Below, piece after piece: positions 24,982-33,145 of a DNA stretch of 64,000 nucleotides. The stretch comes from Nocardioides sp. NBC_00368 (lineage in GTDB: Bacteria; Actinomycetota; Actinomycetes; Propionibacteriales; Nocardioidaceae), in NCBI RefSeq assembly GCF_036090055.1, contig NZ_CP107970.1, forward strand, positions 3,350,501-3,414,500, in the 5' to 3' direction. The translations under genes and the position numbers were made by a program. How positions within the stretch are numbered: position 1 is the first letter of the stretch; the number at the start of each line of letters is the position of its first letter. Below the pieces are notes generated by a model that saw nothing but the letters and a program-made list of their open reading frames with translations, made no database searches and had not been told where the DNA came from.

Positions 24982-26634
24982 GTGCCCGACTTCACCATCA
25001 AGGGCAACCCCGGCGAGATCCGTTCGCGCGGTCAGACCTGCGCCGACAAGGGCAAGTTCTTCGACCAGACCGGCGACGCCCTCACCAAGATCGACACGCA
25101 GGGGTGGATCGGCCGCGCCGCCGACAACTTCCGCGACGCGCACGACCGCGAGCCGAACCGGTGGTACGAGGCCGGCACCGGCTTCCGCGCCGCCGGCAAC
25201 GCTCTGATCGACTACGCCTCCGCGCTGGAGGTCGCCCAGCAGAACGCGGCCACTGCCAAGTCGGAGTACGAACGTGGCGAGGGTGTCACGACCCAGGCCA
25301 AGGCCGACTACGCCGAATACTCCAGCCGTTTCGACCGGGCCCGCTCCGACGCGTTGGCCGGCGGGATGACGTACCCCTATACCAAGGACCCCTTCACCGA
25401 CCCCGGCGCCGAGATCCGCTCCGGGGCACTGGAGATGTTCGAGACCGCGAAAGCCGACCTGAAGGTCGCCGCTTCGCGCTGCGCCCGGGAGGTACGCGTC
25501 GGCTGCAAGGACGCTCCCGAGAAGCGCAACTGGTTCGAGTCCGGCCTCGCCTTCGTCGGCGGGATCTTCGAAGGCGCCGGTGAGGCCATCTGGGACCTCG
25601 GCAAGATGATCTACGACGTCTCGATCCTCCACGACATCATCGAGCTCGCCTCCGGCGACCTCACGCCCGAGGAGCTCGCCGCCCAGAAGTCGATGATGCT
25701 CGAGGACGCCCAGGCCCTGTGGCAGGCCCTGCAGGACGACCCGCTCGAGTTCGGCAAGCAGCTCGGCAAAGGCCTGCTCGACTGGGACACCTGGGCCGAC
25801 AACCCCGCCAAGGCCATCGGTCACCTCGTCCCCGACGCCGTCGCCGCGGTCTTCTCCGGCGGCACCGCCACCGTCGCGACCCGCGGCATCAAGGGCGGTG
25901 CCGACGCGCTCGACGCGCTCGGCGACATGACCAAGGGTCTGCGTGGTCTCGACAACCTCGACGGTCTCGGCGATGTCGGCAAGATCGACAACGGTCTCGA
26001 TGGTCTTGGGGACCTCGGCAAGCTAGACAACTTCGACTTCTCCGATGCACCGTCACCGCCTCAAGACCTGTTGCGTGCCCCTGACGACCCCGCTGTTCTC
26101 AGATGGGTCGACGACATGCACGAGCGTTATCCCGGGCTGTCGAAGGATGAGATCCATGGTCTGTGGGACTACACAACTGATGCTGGCTATCGGGAGATGA
26201 ACGGCGGGCTGCGATCGCCGGAAGGACCGAGTCCTGAGGTTCAGCAGCGGATCGACAACGCCGTCGAGGGTCTCGACAAGCTCCCCAGCTACGAGGGCAC
26301 GACCTTCCGCGGCACCAACCTGCCCGATTTCGTCCTGGAGCAGATCGAGAGCACCGGTAAGTACAGCGACCCTGCTTTCTCCAGCAGTTCCACCAAGATC
26401 GAGGTCGCTCGAAGTTTCATAAACGATTGGGGCAGCAATCCGACCATCATGCGGATCGAAGGGCACTCCGGCACTGACGTACGACCATTCTCCGCAGCTC
26501 AGGGCGAAACGGAGTACCTGTTCAAACCTGGGAACCAGTTCGACGTCCTCCGCAACGAGATCGTGGATCAGATCGAGATTGAGGGCCAGACTTTCAGGAA
26601 CGTGCGAGTCCTTGAGCTTCGGGAGCCGAAATGA
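24982..26634 (+). CDS. Polymorphic toxin: WXG-type N-terminus and ADP-ribosyltransferase C-terminus
   Basis: 550 aa from GTG 24982. Residues ~1-110 form a helical WXG-like leader (IDTQGWIGRAADNFRDAHDREPNRW). A long helical middle with a hydrophobic stretch (LAFVGGIFEGAGEAIW) follows, then a Gly/Asp/Leu repeat linker at about 315-352 (GLRGLDNLDGLGDVGKIDN). The C-terminal ~150 residues carry the R-S-E triad of arginine-type mono-ADP-ribosyltransferases: R443 in TTFRGTN, the STS-like DPAFSSSSTK (464-472) and the ExE motif E509-T-E511 in QGETEYLFKPG. Codon composition becomes less GC-rich from about 26040, as expected for exchangeable toxin tips. The next gene starts inside its stop. Secretion by a type VII system encoded elsewhere is inferred. 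Confidence 0.87.
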   Translation: MPDFTIKGNPGEIRSRGQTCADKGKFFDQTGDALTKIDTQGWIGRAADNFRDAHDREPNRWYEAGTGFRAAGNALIDYASALEVAQQNAATAKSEYERGEGVTTQAKADYAEYSSRFDRARSDALAGGMTYPYTKDPFTDPGAEIRSGALEMFETAKADLKVAASRCAREVRVGCKDAPEKRNWFESGLAFVGGIFEGAGEAIWDLGKMIYDVSILHDIIELASGDLTPEELAAQKSMMLEDAQALWQALQDDPLEFGKQLGKGLLDWDTWADNPAKAIGHLVPDAVAAVFSGGTATVATRGIKGGADALDALGDMTKGLRGLDNLDGLGDVGKIDNGLDGLGDLGKLDNFDFSDAPSPPQDLLRAPDDPAVLRWVDDMHERYPGLSKDEIHGLWDYTTDAGYREMNGGLRSPEGPSPEVQQRIDNAVEGLDKLPSYEGTTFRGTNLPDFVLEQIESTGKYSDPAFSSSSTKIEVARSFINDWGSNPTIMRIEGHSGTDVRPFSAAQGETEYLFKPGNQFDVLRNEIVDQIEIEGQTFRNVRVLELREPK

Positions 26635-27038
26635 CAGACAACGAGCGTGACCAGCCTCGTCGGAGGTTCGAAGCGAGCGAGGTCAAGAAGCAGGTCAACG
26701 CCGACTGGCCGCAGACCAACTGGGCATCACCTCTCCTCAAAGGGGCGTGGGTCCGAGTACGCCGGAATGGTGAGGTCTACGACGGCCGGGTGCTCGGCAA
26801 GCGATCGGTCCGCGGCGGGGGCCCGATGGCAGCCGTTCTCGATCTGGCCGGTCTTGGTCTACACGCGGCGCGCGCGGCCGACGGTCCACCGCGAACCTCG
26901 ACCGACCCCGGCGACCGCACGAAACTGTACGTCCCGATGGTCCTCTGGCCCGTCCATGACTCCACCGAGATCACAGCCCCGGGCGATGACACCTCGGAGT
27001 GGTGGGTCCGCGCTAGCTGGAAGCAGGAACAACTGTGA
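26631..27038 (+). CDS. Hypothetical protein following ART toxin (candidate immunity)
   Basis: 135 aa, ATG overlapping the toxin stop by 4 bases. The N-terminus is charged (MTDNERDQPRRRFEASEVKKQ). The body looks like a small beta-barrel: GAWVRVRRNGEVYDGRVLGKRSV, TKLYVPMVLWPVHD, EWWVRASWKQEQL. No membrane segment; no family recognised. Position directly after the toxin domain makes it a candidate immunity protein, but it is followed by another ART-like gene, so it could instead be an adaptor. Confidence 0.7.
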   Translation: MTDNERDQPRRRFEASEVKKQVNADWPQTNWASPLLKGAWVRVRRNGEVYDGRVLGKRSVRGGGPMAAVLDLAGLGLHAARAADGPPRTSTDPGDRTKLYVPMVLWPVHDSTEITAPGDDTSEWWVRASWKQEQL

Positions 27039-27490
27039 GCACCCCGAACCCCGACGCCTTCCTCAAGACTCTCGAGAAGCTGCCGCCGTTCCAGGGTGTC
27101 GTGTTCCGCGGCTGCCCGGCCGATGCCGGGTTTGTCCGCGACGGCCAGGTGACCGTGACCACTGGCTTCACCTCGACCACCCGCCGCCCGGACTTGGTCG
27201 CGAGCAGTGGGACGGTCTACGCCATCTACACGACCACCGCGCGCGAGATCTCCGCGTTCTCCGCGCAGAAGGACGAGTACGAGACGGTCGTCCTACCGGG
27301 CACCGCTCTCGCACTTGCCGAGACCCGGCGGCTCGCAGGCCTCGACGTACGCCTGGTCGTCGAGTTCACCCCCGGCCAGCAGATCCCACCCGAGACGGTC
27401 GAGTCCATCGCCACCACCGTCGAATCCTGGCTCGCCGACCTCACCCCGTCACCCGACCCGCGCCCCCGCTTCATCGGCGACATCGGCTGA
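27035..27490 (+). CDS. Stand-alone ADP-ribosyltransferase-like protein
   Basis: 151 aa from GTG 27035, overlapping the previous stop (GTGA). It has the same R-S-E pattern as the toxin tip without a delivery domain: R25 in GVVFRGCP, STS-like TGFTSTTRR (43-51) and ExE E81-Y-E83 in QKDEYETVVLPGTAL. The predicted short beta-strands around these motifs (VTVTTGF, GTVYAIYTT) agree with an ART fold. All three catalytic positions look intact, so it could be an active enzyme, an internal toxin, or a decoy that protects the producer. It is too short to include a secretion leader. Confidence 0.75.
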   Translation: MSTPNPDAFLKTLEKLPPFQGVVFRGCPADAGFVRDGQVTVTTGFTSTTRRPDLVASSGTVYAIYTTTAREISAFSAQKDEYETVVLPGTALALAETRRLAGLDVRLVVEFTPGQQIPPETVESIATTVESWLADLTPSPDPRPRFIGDIG

Positions 27491-27729
27491 TGGGCATCTT
27501 GATCGAGGGCACGAAGGTCTTCGAGGACGACCAATCGGTCACGTACGCGTTTCTCAGTCCCGGAAACGGCCGATCCGGCCAGGTGTCGATCGCCAAGTCA
27601 GACATCCGTTCACGACTCTCGACAATTGGCTCTGATATCGACCCCACGGGGGCGAAGATCCTCGTGAAGGCATACAAAGTGGCATCCTCCACGGGATCGT
27701 GGCCGGACCGGGTGACCTACGCCGCTTAG
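27490..27729 (+). CDS. Small hypothetical protein at end of toxin operon (candidate immunity)
   Basis: 79 aa (MGILIEGTKVFEDDQSVTYAFLSPGNG...), ATG sharing one base with the previous stop (TGATG). Predicted mostly beta with one helix (VSIAKSDIRSRLSTIG) and no membrane helix. Not recognised. As the last gene after the stand-alone ART-like protein, it may be the matching immunity factor. The next gene begins 118 bp further on; that gap contains a short repeat of GGTGTCATCGGC around 27775 and nothing else I can name. Confidence 0.62.
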   Translation: MGILIEGTKVFEDDQSVTYAFLSPGNGRSGQVSIAKSDIRSRLSTIGSDIDPTGAKILVKAYKVASSTGSWPDRVTYAA

Positions 27730-27847
27730 CCTCCGATCGCTGCACATGCCGATGACACCTGGTGAACGGGTTCACAAGGTGTCATCGGCTGGTACAGCCG
27801 CTGAAAGAGAGTCGCGGCAGGGCGAACCCGCGTGTGAGGATCGGGGC

Positions 27848-28903
27848 GTGAGTGACCTGAAGACTTTCATCGCCGGGCTGCCGAAGGCAGAGCTGCACGT
27901 CCACCACGTCGGGTCGGCTTCGCCGCGGATCGTCGCGGAGCTGGCCGCGCGGCATCCGGGGGCGGTGCCTGCGGACGTGGAGCTCCTGAAGGAATACTTC
28001 ACGTTCAGCGACTTCGCGCACTTCATCGAGGTCTACCTCTCGGTCGTGGACCTGGTCCGGACGCCGGAGGACATCCGCTATCTGACCTACGAGATCGCGC
28101 GCGACCTGGCGCAGACCCAGCAGGTCCGTTACGCCGAGCTGACCTGCACCCCCTACACCTCCGTACGTCCCGACCTGGCCGTCCGCGAGCCCGGGACCGG
28201 GCACAACGGGATGCCTATCGAGGCCTACACCGAGGCGCTCGAGGACGCCCGGGTGGGCGCCGAGCGCGACTTCGGGATCGTGCTGCGCTGGATCTACGAC
28301 ATCCCGGGTGAGTCCGGGATCCCGGCGGCCGACGCGACCCTGGCGTACGCCGTCGACCACGGGCCCGAGGCACTGGTCGGATTCGGGCTCGGCGGGCCGG
28401 AGGTGGGTGTTCCCCGGCCGCAGTTCGAGCGGCACTTCGACGCGGCTCGGGCCGCGGGGCTCCGCTCCGTCCCCCACGCCGGCGAGACGACTGGTCCGCA
28501 GACGATCTGGGACGCCCTGAACGTACTGAAGGCCGAGCGGATCGGCCACGGCACCTCGGCGGCCCACGACCCGACCCTGCTCGCCCACCTCGCCGAGCAC
28601 CGGATCCCGCTCGAGGTCTGCCCCTCCTCCAACGTCGCCACCGGTGCGGTCGCGTCGCTCGAGGAGCACCCGCTGAAGACGTTCGTCGACGCGGGAGTGC
28701 CGGTCACGATCAACTCCGACGACCCGCCGATGTTCGCGACGACGCTCAACCAGGAGTACGAGATCGCGACCGACCTCCTCGGCCTCGACCCGACCGGCAT
28801 CGCGACCCTCGCCCGGGCCGCGGTCGACGTCTCCTACGCACCCGACGACGTCAAGGCGCGGCTGCGCGGCGAGATCGACGCGTACGCCGCCGGCGCCGAA
28901 TAA
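27848..28903 (+). CDS. Adenosine deaminase family protein
   Basis: 351 aa from GTG 27848 (GAGGA 8 bases upstream). Metal-dependent amidohydrolase. Zn-site motifs: HVH at the start (KAELHVHHVGSASPRIV), VPHAGE with the catalytic Glu, RIGHGTSAA, and NSDDPPMF. The first motif reads HVHHVG instead of the usual HVHLDG, a variant I associate with Streptomyces-type ADA homologues, some of which act on 6-aminodeoxyfutalosine in menaquinone synthesis. Adenosine, adenine or aminofutalosine are all possible substrates. Cytoplasmic. Followed closely by an alpha/beta hydrolase. Confidence 0.88.
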   Translation: MSDLKTFIAGLPKAELHVHHVGSASPRIVAELAARHPGAVPADVELLKEYFTFSDFAHFIEVYLSVVDLVRTPEDIRYLTYEIARDLAQTQQVRYAELTCTPYTSVRPDLAVREPGTGHNGMPIEAYTEALEDARVGAERDFGIVLRWIYDIPGESGIPAADATLAYAVDHGPEALVGFGLGGPEVGVPRPQFERHFDAARAAGLRSVPHAGETTGPQTIWDALNVLKAERIGHGTSAAHDPTLLAHLAEHRIPLEVCPSSNVATGAVASLEEHPLKTFVDAGVPVTINSDDPPMFATTLNQEYEIATDLLGLDPTGIATLARAAVDVSYAPDDVKARLRGEIDAYAAGAE

Positions 28904-28942
28904 CGCTTGACGCGATCTGCCGAGGGCGATCTGCTGGTCGCC

Positions 28943-29788
28943 ATGGAGCAGATGCTGGCGGTCAACGGGATCGAGCTGTGCACGGAGACGTTCGGTTCAC
29001 CGACCGACCCACCGATCCTGCTGATCGGTGGGAAGTGCGCTTCGATGGACTACTGGGAGGACGACTTCTGCGCGGCACTGGCGGCCGGAGGCAGGTACGT
29101 CATCCGCTACGACCACCGCGACACCGGCCGCTCCACGACCTGGCCGGCCGGCAAGCCCGGCTACACCTGGCGTGACATGGTCGCCGACGTACCCGGTCTT
29201 CTCGACGCCCTCGCCCTCGACCGCGCCCACCTGTTCGGGATCTCGATGGGCGGCGCGCTCGCCCAGTGCGCCGCCGTCCTCTATCCCGAGCGGGTCGCCA
29301 CCGTGGTGCTCGACCAGACCACGTCGGCGTTCGAGGGGGTCGAGCTGCCGCCGATCGGCGAGGCGATGGCGGACTTCTTCGCAGCGGCAGCCGAGCGGCC
29401 GATGCCCGACATGGACGACCACGACGCGCTGGTCGCCATGCTGGTCGAGGACCAGCGCGCGTTCATCCCGAAGCGCTTCGACGAGCAGCGGATGCGGGCG
29501 GTGTGCGAGAAGGTGGTGAAGCGTACGCCGGACATGCGGCCGACGTTCGAGAACCACGACGCGGCGCCCGAGGGCGAGCGCATCGAGGGAACGCTCGCCG
29601 ACATCGCCGCACCCACCCTGGTCGTCCACGGCACCGCCGACCCGCTGATGCCGGTCGGCCACGGCGAGGTCCTCGCCCGCGAGATCCCCGACGCGACGCT
29701 GCTCACCCTCGACGACGTCGGCCACGAGCCGCCGCCGCCCTACACCTGGGACACGGCCGTCCCGGCGATCCTCGACCACACCGCCTAG
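28943..29788 (+). CDS. Alpha/beta hydrolase
   Basis: 281 aa from ATG 28943; a TTG at 28907 would add 12 residues. Canonical fold: oxyanion region PPILLIGGKCASMDYW, RYDHRDTGRS, nucleophile elbow GISMGGALAQ with the Ser, acid in VVHGTADPLMPVGHG, and catalytic His in DDVGHEPPPP. The pattern DHRDTGRSTTW resembles Streptomyces esterase/aclacinomycin methylesterase-like hydrolases. The substrate is unknown. It converges on the biotin carboxylase gene with only 2 bp between the stops. Confidence 0.87.
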   Translation: MEQMLAVNGIELCTETFGSPTDPPILLIGGKCASMDYWEDDFCAALAAGGRYVIRYDHRDTGRSTTWPAGKPGYTWRDMVADVPGLLDALALDRAHLFGISMGGALAQCAAVLYPERVATVVLDQTTSAFEGVELPPIGEAMADFFAAAAERPMPDMDDHDALVAMLVEDQRAFIPKRFDEQRMRAVCEKVVKRTPDMRPTFENHDAAPEGERIEGTLADIAAPTLVVHGTADPLMPVGHGEVLAREIPDATLLTLDDVGHEPPPPYTWDTAVPAILDHTA

Positions 29789-29790
29789 AG

Positions 29791-31515
29791 CTACTCGATC
29801 TTCCCGAGCACGTCACCGATCGCGACCGTGCCGCCCACGTCGGTGCCGCGGGCGAGCACGCCCGCACGATGTGCGGTGACCCGGGTCTCCATCTTCATGG
29901 CGTCGAGGACCGCGACGTCCTGACCCTCGGTGACCTTCTCGCCGTCGGCGACGAGCCATTCGACGAGTACGCCGGGAACGGGTGCCTCGAGCACGGACGG
30001 GTCGGCGGCGGCCGCTACCGGTGCGCCGCCCACCGGTGCGGACCCGCCCGCGGCGAGACCGCGCAGCAGGTCGTCGGGAAGTCCCAGCATCACCCGGCGA
30101 CCATCGATCTCGATCGGCACCCGCCGGAGCGGCTGTTCGGGCGCCCGCTCGGGTCGCCGCTGCGCGTCGAGGCGGGGCATCAGCGTGGTCTCGATCCACT
30201 GCGTGTGCACCGCGAACCCGTCGGTCGAGAACGCCGGGTCCTCGAGCAGCACCCGATCGAACGGGATGACGGTCGCGACCCCCTCGACCGAGAGCTCGCG
30301 GAGCGCGCGGCGGGCACGTACGAGGGCGGTGTCGCGGTCAGGCGCGTCCACGATCAGCTTGGCGATCAGCGAGTCGAAGGCGCTCTGCACCGTGTCGCCC
30401 GCCTCGATCCCGGCATCCCAGCGCACTCCGGGCCCGGCGGGGACGCGCAGGCCGGTCACGACGCCGGGGCTCGGCAGGAAGCCGCGGCCCGGGTCCTCGG
30501 CGTTGATCCGCAGCTCGATCGCATGCCCGACGGGCTCCGGGGTGGACGAGAAGGAGAGGCCTTCGCCTGCGGCGATCTTCAGCTGCTCGGCGACGAGGTC
30601 GACCCCGGTGACCGCCTCGGTGATCGGGTGCTCGACCTGCAGCCGAGTGTTCACCTCGAGGAACGAGATCACCCCGTCGGCCCCCATCAGGAACTCGACG
30701 GTGCCGGCACCGCGGTAGGAGACCGCCGCGCAGATGTCCCGCGCGGCGTCGTGGATGCGGCGGCGCTGCTCGTCGGTCAGGCCCGGGGCGGGTGCCTCCT
30801 CGACGAGCTTCTGGTTGCGCCGCTGCAGCGAGCAGTCCCGGTCGCCGACGACGACCACATGGCCGTTGCCGTCGCCCAGCACCTGCGCCTCGATGTGCCG
30901 CGGACGCTCGAGGAACCGCTCGACGAAGCACTCCCCGCGGCCGAAGGCGGCCAGCGCCTCACGCGAGGCGGACTCGAAGGCGTCGGCGACGTCCTCGAGC
31001 TCTCGGGCCACCTTCAGACCGCGCCCGCCGCCACCGAAGGCGGCCTTGATGGCGATGGGCAGGCCGTGCTCGCGCGCGAACGCGACCGCCTCGTCGGCGG
31101 ACTCCAGCGGCCGGTCGGTGCCCGCCACCAGCGGGGCGCCCACGCTCTGCGCGATCCGGCGCGCGGTGATCTTGTCGCCGAGCTTGTCGATGCTCTCCGG
31201 ACTCGGGCCGATCCAGGTCAGGCCGGCGGCCTCGACGGCGCGCGCGAACTCGGCGCTCTCCGAGAGGAACCCGTAGCCGGGATGCACCGCGTCGGCACCG
31301 GAGGCCTGAGCCGCGGCCAGGAGCCACTCGATACTGAGATAGGAGTCGGCGGCGGTGGAGCCACCCAGGACGTACGCCTCGTCGGCGAGCCGCACGTGCA
31401 GCGCATCGGCGTCCTGGTCGGCGTAGACGGCGACCGACACCAGGCCGGCCTCGGCGACCGCCCGCACGACGCGGACGGCGATCTCTCCCCTGTTGGCGAT
31501 GAGCACCCTGCGCAT
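29791..31515 (-). CDS. Biotin carboxylase fused to biotin-carrier domain (acyl-CoA/5-oxoproline operon)
   Basis: 574 aa from MRRVLIANRGEIAVRVVRA (ATG 31515). Biotin-dependent carboxylase: the biotin carboxylase N-domain, the ATP-grasp (AAFGGGGRGLKVA, EVNTRLQVEHPITEAVTGVDLV), the BC C-domain, then a C-terminal biotinyl domain with the biotin Lys in LDAMKMETRV. No carboxyltransferase subunit is encoded nearby. It is last in the 5-oxoproline operon, one base after the pxpBC stop. AccB/AccC-like genes are often found beside pxp genes, but their role there is unclear to me; a carboxylation step or an incidental neighbour are both possible. Confidence 0.9.
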   Translation of the reverse strand: MRRVLIANRGEIAVRVVRAVAEAGLVSVAVYADQDADALHVRLADEAYVLGGSTAADSYLSIEWLLAAAQASGADAVHPGYGFLSESAEFARAVEAAGLTWIGPSPESIDKLGDKITARRIAQSVGAPLVAGTDRPLESADEAVAFAREHGLPIAIKAAFGGGGRGLKVARELEDVADAFESASREALAAFGRGECFVERFLERPRHIEAQVLGDGNGHVVVVGDRDCSLQRRNQKLVEEAPAPGLTDEQRRRIHDAARDICAAVSYRGAGTVEFLMGADGVISFLEVNTRLQVEHPITEAVTGVDLVAEQLKIAAGEGLSFSSTPEPVGHAIELRINAEDPGRGFLPSPGVVTGLRVPAGPGVRWDAGIEAGDTVQSAFDSLIAKLIVDAPDRDTALVRARRALRELSVEGVATVIPFDRVLLEDPAFSTDGFAVHTQWIETTLMPRLDAQRRPERAPEQPLRRVPIEIDGRRVMLGLPDDLLRGLAAGGSAPVGGAPVAAAADPSVLEAPVPGVLVEWLVADGEKVTEGQDVAVLDAMKMETRVTAHRAGVLARGTDVGGTVAIGDVLGKIE

Positions 31516-31516
31516 G

Positions 31517-33145
31517 TCAGTCTCCTCGGGTCTCGGCCGCCGGCGCATCTGGCGCGACGGGTCGGAAGCGGATGCGGACCCCGGGCGGCAGCTGCCCGGC
31601 CAGGTCCAGGTCGCGGTCGATGACCGCGCCGATGATCGGATAGCCCCCGGTGAGCGGGTGGTCCGGAAGGAACAGCACCGGCTGTCCGTCGGGCGGCACC
31701 TGGATGGCGCCGGTCACCGCCCCTTCGCTCGGCAGCTCGCCGGACACGGCGCGCTCGAGCGGGACGGCTCCTTCCAGACGTACGCCGACGCGGTCGGAGC
31801 GCGGCGTGACGGTCCACTCCTGCTCGACGAGGGTGCGGACTCCTGCCGCCGTGAACCAGTCCTCACGCGGGCCGAGCACGATCCGCAGCACGACGGTGTC
31901 ACCGGGAGCGGGCAGCTGGTCGTCGGGCGTGGCGCCGGGTTCCACCGCGTACGGTGCTGCCGCGGGACCTCGCAGCGGGACGACGTCGCCAGCACACAGG
32001 GGGCGCCCACCGAGATCGCCCGGGCCGAGGCCAGCGAGCGTGTCGCTGGAGAGGCTGCCGAGCGCGTCCGGAAGGTCCAGGCCGCCGCGCACGGCGATCA
32101 CCGCACGCAGGCCCGCACTCACCGCGCCGAACCGCAGCTCCTCGCCGTCCTCGAGCGCGGTGGCGGCGCCGTGCTCGACCGGGAGCGGCGGGCCGTCGCT
32201 GCGTACGATCGTCGTCTCGGCGACCGCGCCGGCCACCGCGACGACCGCAGGGCCGGTGAAGCGCAGGACCGCGCCGCCGCCGGCGAGCTCGAAACCTGCC
32301 GCGCCGGGAGCGTTGCCGACGGCGCGGTTCGCGGCCCGCAGGGCGCGGCGGTCGGCCGTTCCCGATGCGGAGACGCCGAGCGCGGCATGGCCCGGGCGGC
32401 CGAGGTCCTCGACGACCAGCTGCAGACCGGGGCGTACGACCTCGACGGCGAAGGCGTGCTCCGCGGCGTCAGCCGGTGCGGCCGACGCGGCGACCGAGCG
32501 TTGTATCGAGCTTGTCGAGATGACGGACTCCCGCTCGACCCGCTCGAACCGCACGGTCATCCCGGGCGCGAGGAGCGCGGGCGGGTCCCGGTGCAGGTCC
32601 CACATCGGCGCGTCCGTACGCCCGATCAGCTGCCAGCCGCCGGGGCTCTCCCTCGGGTAGACGCCGGAGAACGTCCCGGCCAGCCCGACCGAGCCGGCCG
32701 GGATCCGGGTGCGCGGCGAGGAGCGGCGCGGTACGTCGAAGAGCGGGTCGTCGCCGACCAGGTAGCCGAACCCGGGCGCGTAGCCGGTGAAGGCCACCCG
32801 CCAGGTCGCGGCGGCGTGGCGCGCGACGACCTCCTCGGCGCTGACCCCGAGCAGCTCGGCGACCTCATCGAGATCCTGCCCGTCGTAGTGCACGCCGATC
32901 GTCACCGAGCCCGCGGTCGGAAGACCGCCGTGGACGGCCTCGACGTGCGACAGCTCCTTGGCGAGCGTCGCCTCGTCGACGAGCGTGGGGTCGAACCGGA
33001 CGAGCACCGTCCGGGCCGCGGGCACCAGCTCGACGACGCCGGTCGGAGGTGCGGCCACGAGGGCGGCGTGCAGCCGCATCGCGCCCTCGAGGTCCTCCTC
33101 CTCGACCAGCAGCGCCTGGTCCGATGCGATGAGAACGCGCCTCAC
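31517..33145 (-). CDS. pxpBC: Fused 5-oxoprolinase subunits PxpB-PxpC (KipI-KipA)
   Basis: 542 aa. The N-terminal ~205 residues match PxpB/KipI (allophanate hydrolase subunit 1 fold: FTGYAPGFGYLVGDDP, VPRRSSPRTRIPAGSVGLAG, SPGGWQLIGRT). The C-terminal ~310 residues match PxpC/KipA (subunit 2 fold: GLQLVVEDLGRPGHAALGVSASG, AVRGGLDLP, GVRLEG, PSEGAVTGAIQVPPDGQPVLFLPDHPLTGGYP). With PxpA it forms ATP-dependent 5-oxoprolinase. In many bacteria the two are separate genes; here the junction is ERESVISTSSIQRSVAAS, encoded by the dispersed repeat at 32506-32522. The start overlaps the YcsI-like stop by 4 bases. Confidence 0.93.
   Translation of the reverse strand: MRRVLIASDQALLVEEEDLEGAMRLHAALVAAPPTGVVELVPAARTVLVRFDPTLVDEATLAKELSHVEAVHGGLPTAGSVTIGVHYDGQDLDEVAELLGVSAEEVVARHAAATWRVAFTGYAPGFGYLVGDDPLFDVPRRSSPRTRIPAGSVGLAGTFSGVYPRESPGGWQLIGRTDAPMWDLHRDPPALLAPGMTVRFERVERESVISTSSIQRSVAASAAPADAAEHAFAVEVVRPGLQLVVEDLGRPGHAALGVSASGTADRRALRAANRAVGNAPGAAGFELAGGGAVLRFTGPAVVAVAGAVAETTIVRSDGPPLPVEHGAATALEDGEELRFGAVSAGLRAVIAVRGGLDLPDALGSLSSDTLAGLGPGDLGGRPLCAGDVVPLRGPAAAPYAVEPGATPDDQLPAPGDTVVLRIVLGPREDWFTAAGVRTLVEQEWTVTPRSDRVGVRLEGAVPLERAVSGELPSEGAVTGAIQVPPDGQPVLFLPDHPLTGGYPIIGAVIDRDLDLAGQLPPGVRIRFRPVAPDAPAAETRGD
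32506..32522. repeat. Dispersed repeat at the PxpB-PxpC fusion joint
   Basis: TCGAGCTTGTCGAGATGA on the plus strand; read on the coding strand it encodes ISTSS in the linker joining the two subunits. It shares its core with the fbiC-linker repeat (18009) and the livG-tail repeat (55480). Confidence 0.6.

Noticed and set aside
26265..26284. GGTCTCGACAAGCTC in the toxin gene as another copy of the dispersed repeat
   Set aside because: Only half of the core is present and it encodes a natural-looking GLDKL in a conserved pre-motif segment, so chance is more likely.
29266..31623. A 785-residue plus-strand frame across the hydrolase and biotin carboxylase genes
   Set aside because: It runs antisense to the biotin carboxylase and out of frame with the hydrolase, both of which have intact catalytic motifs.
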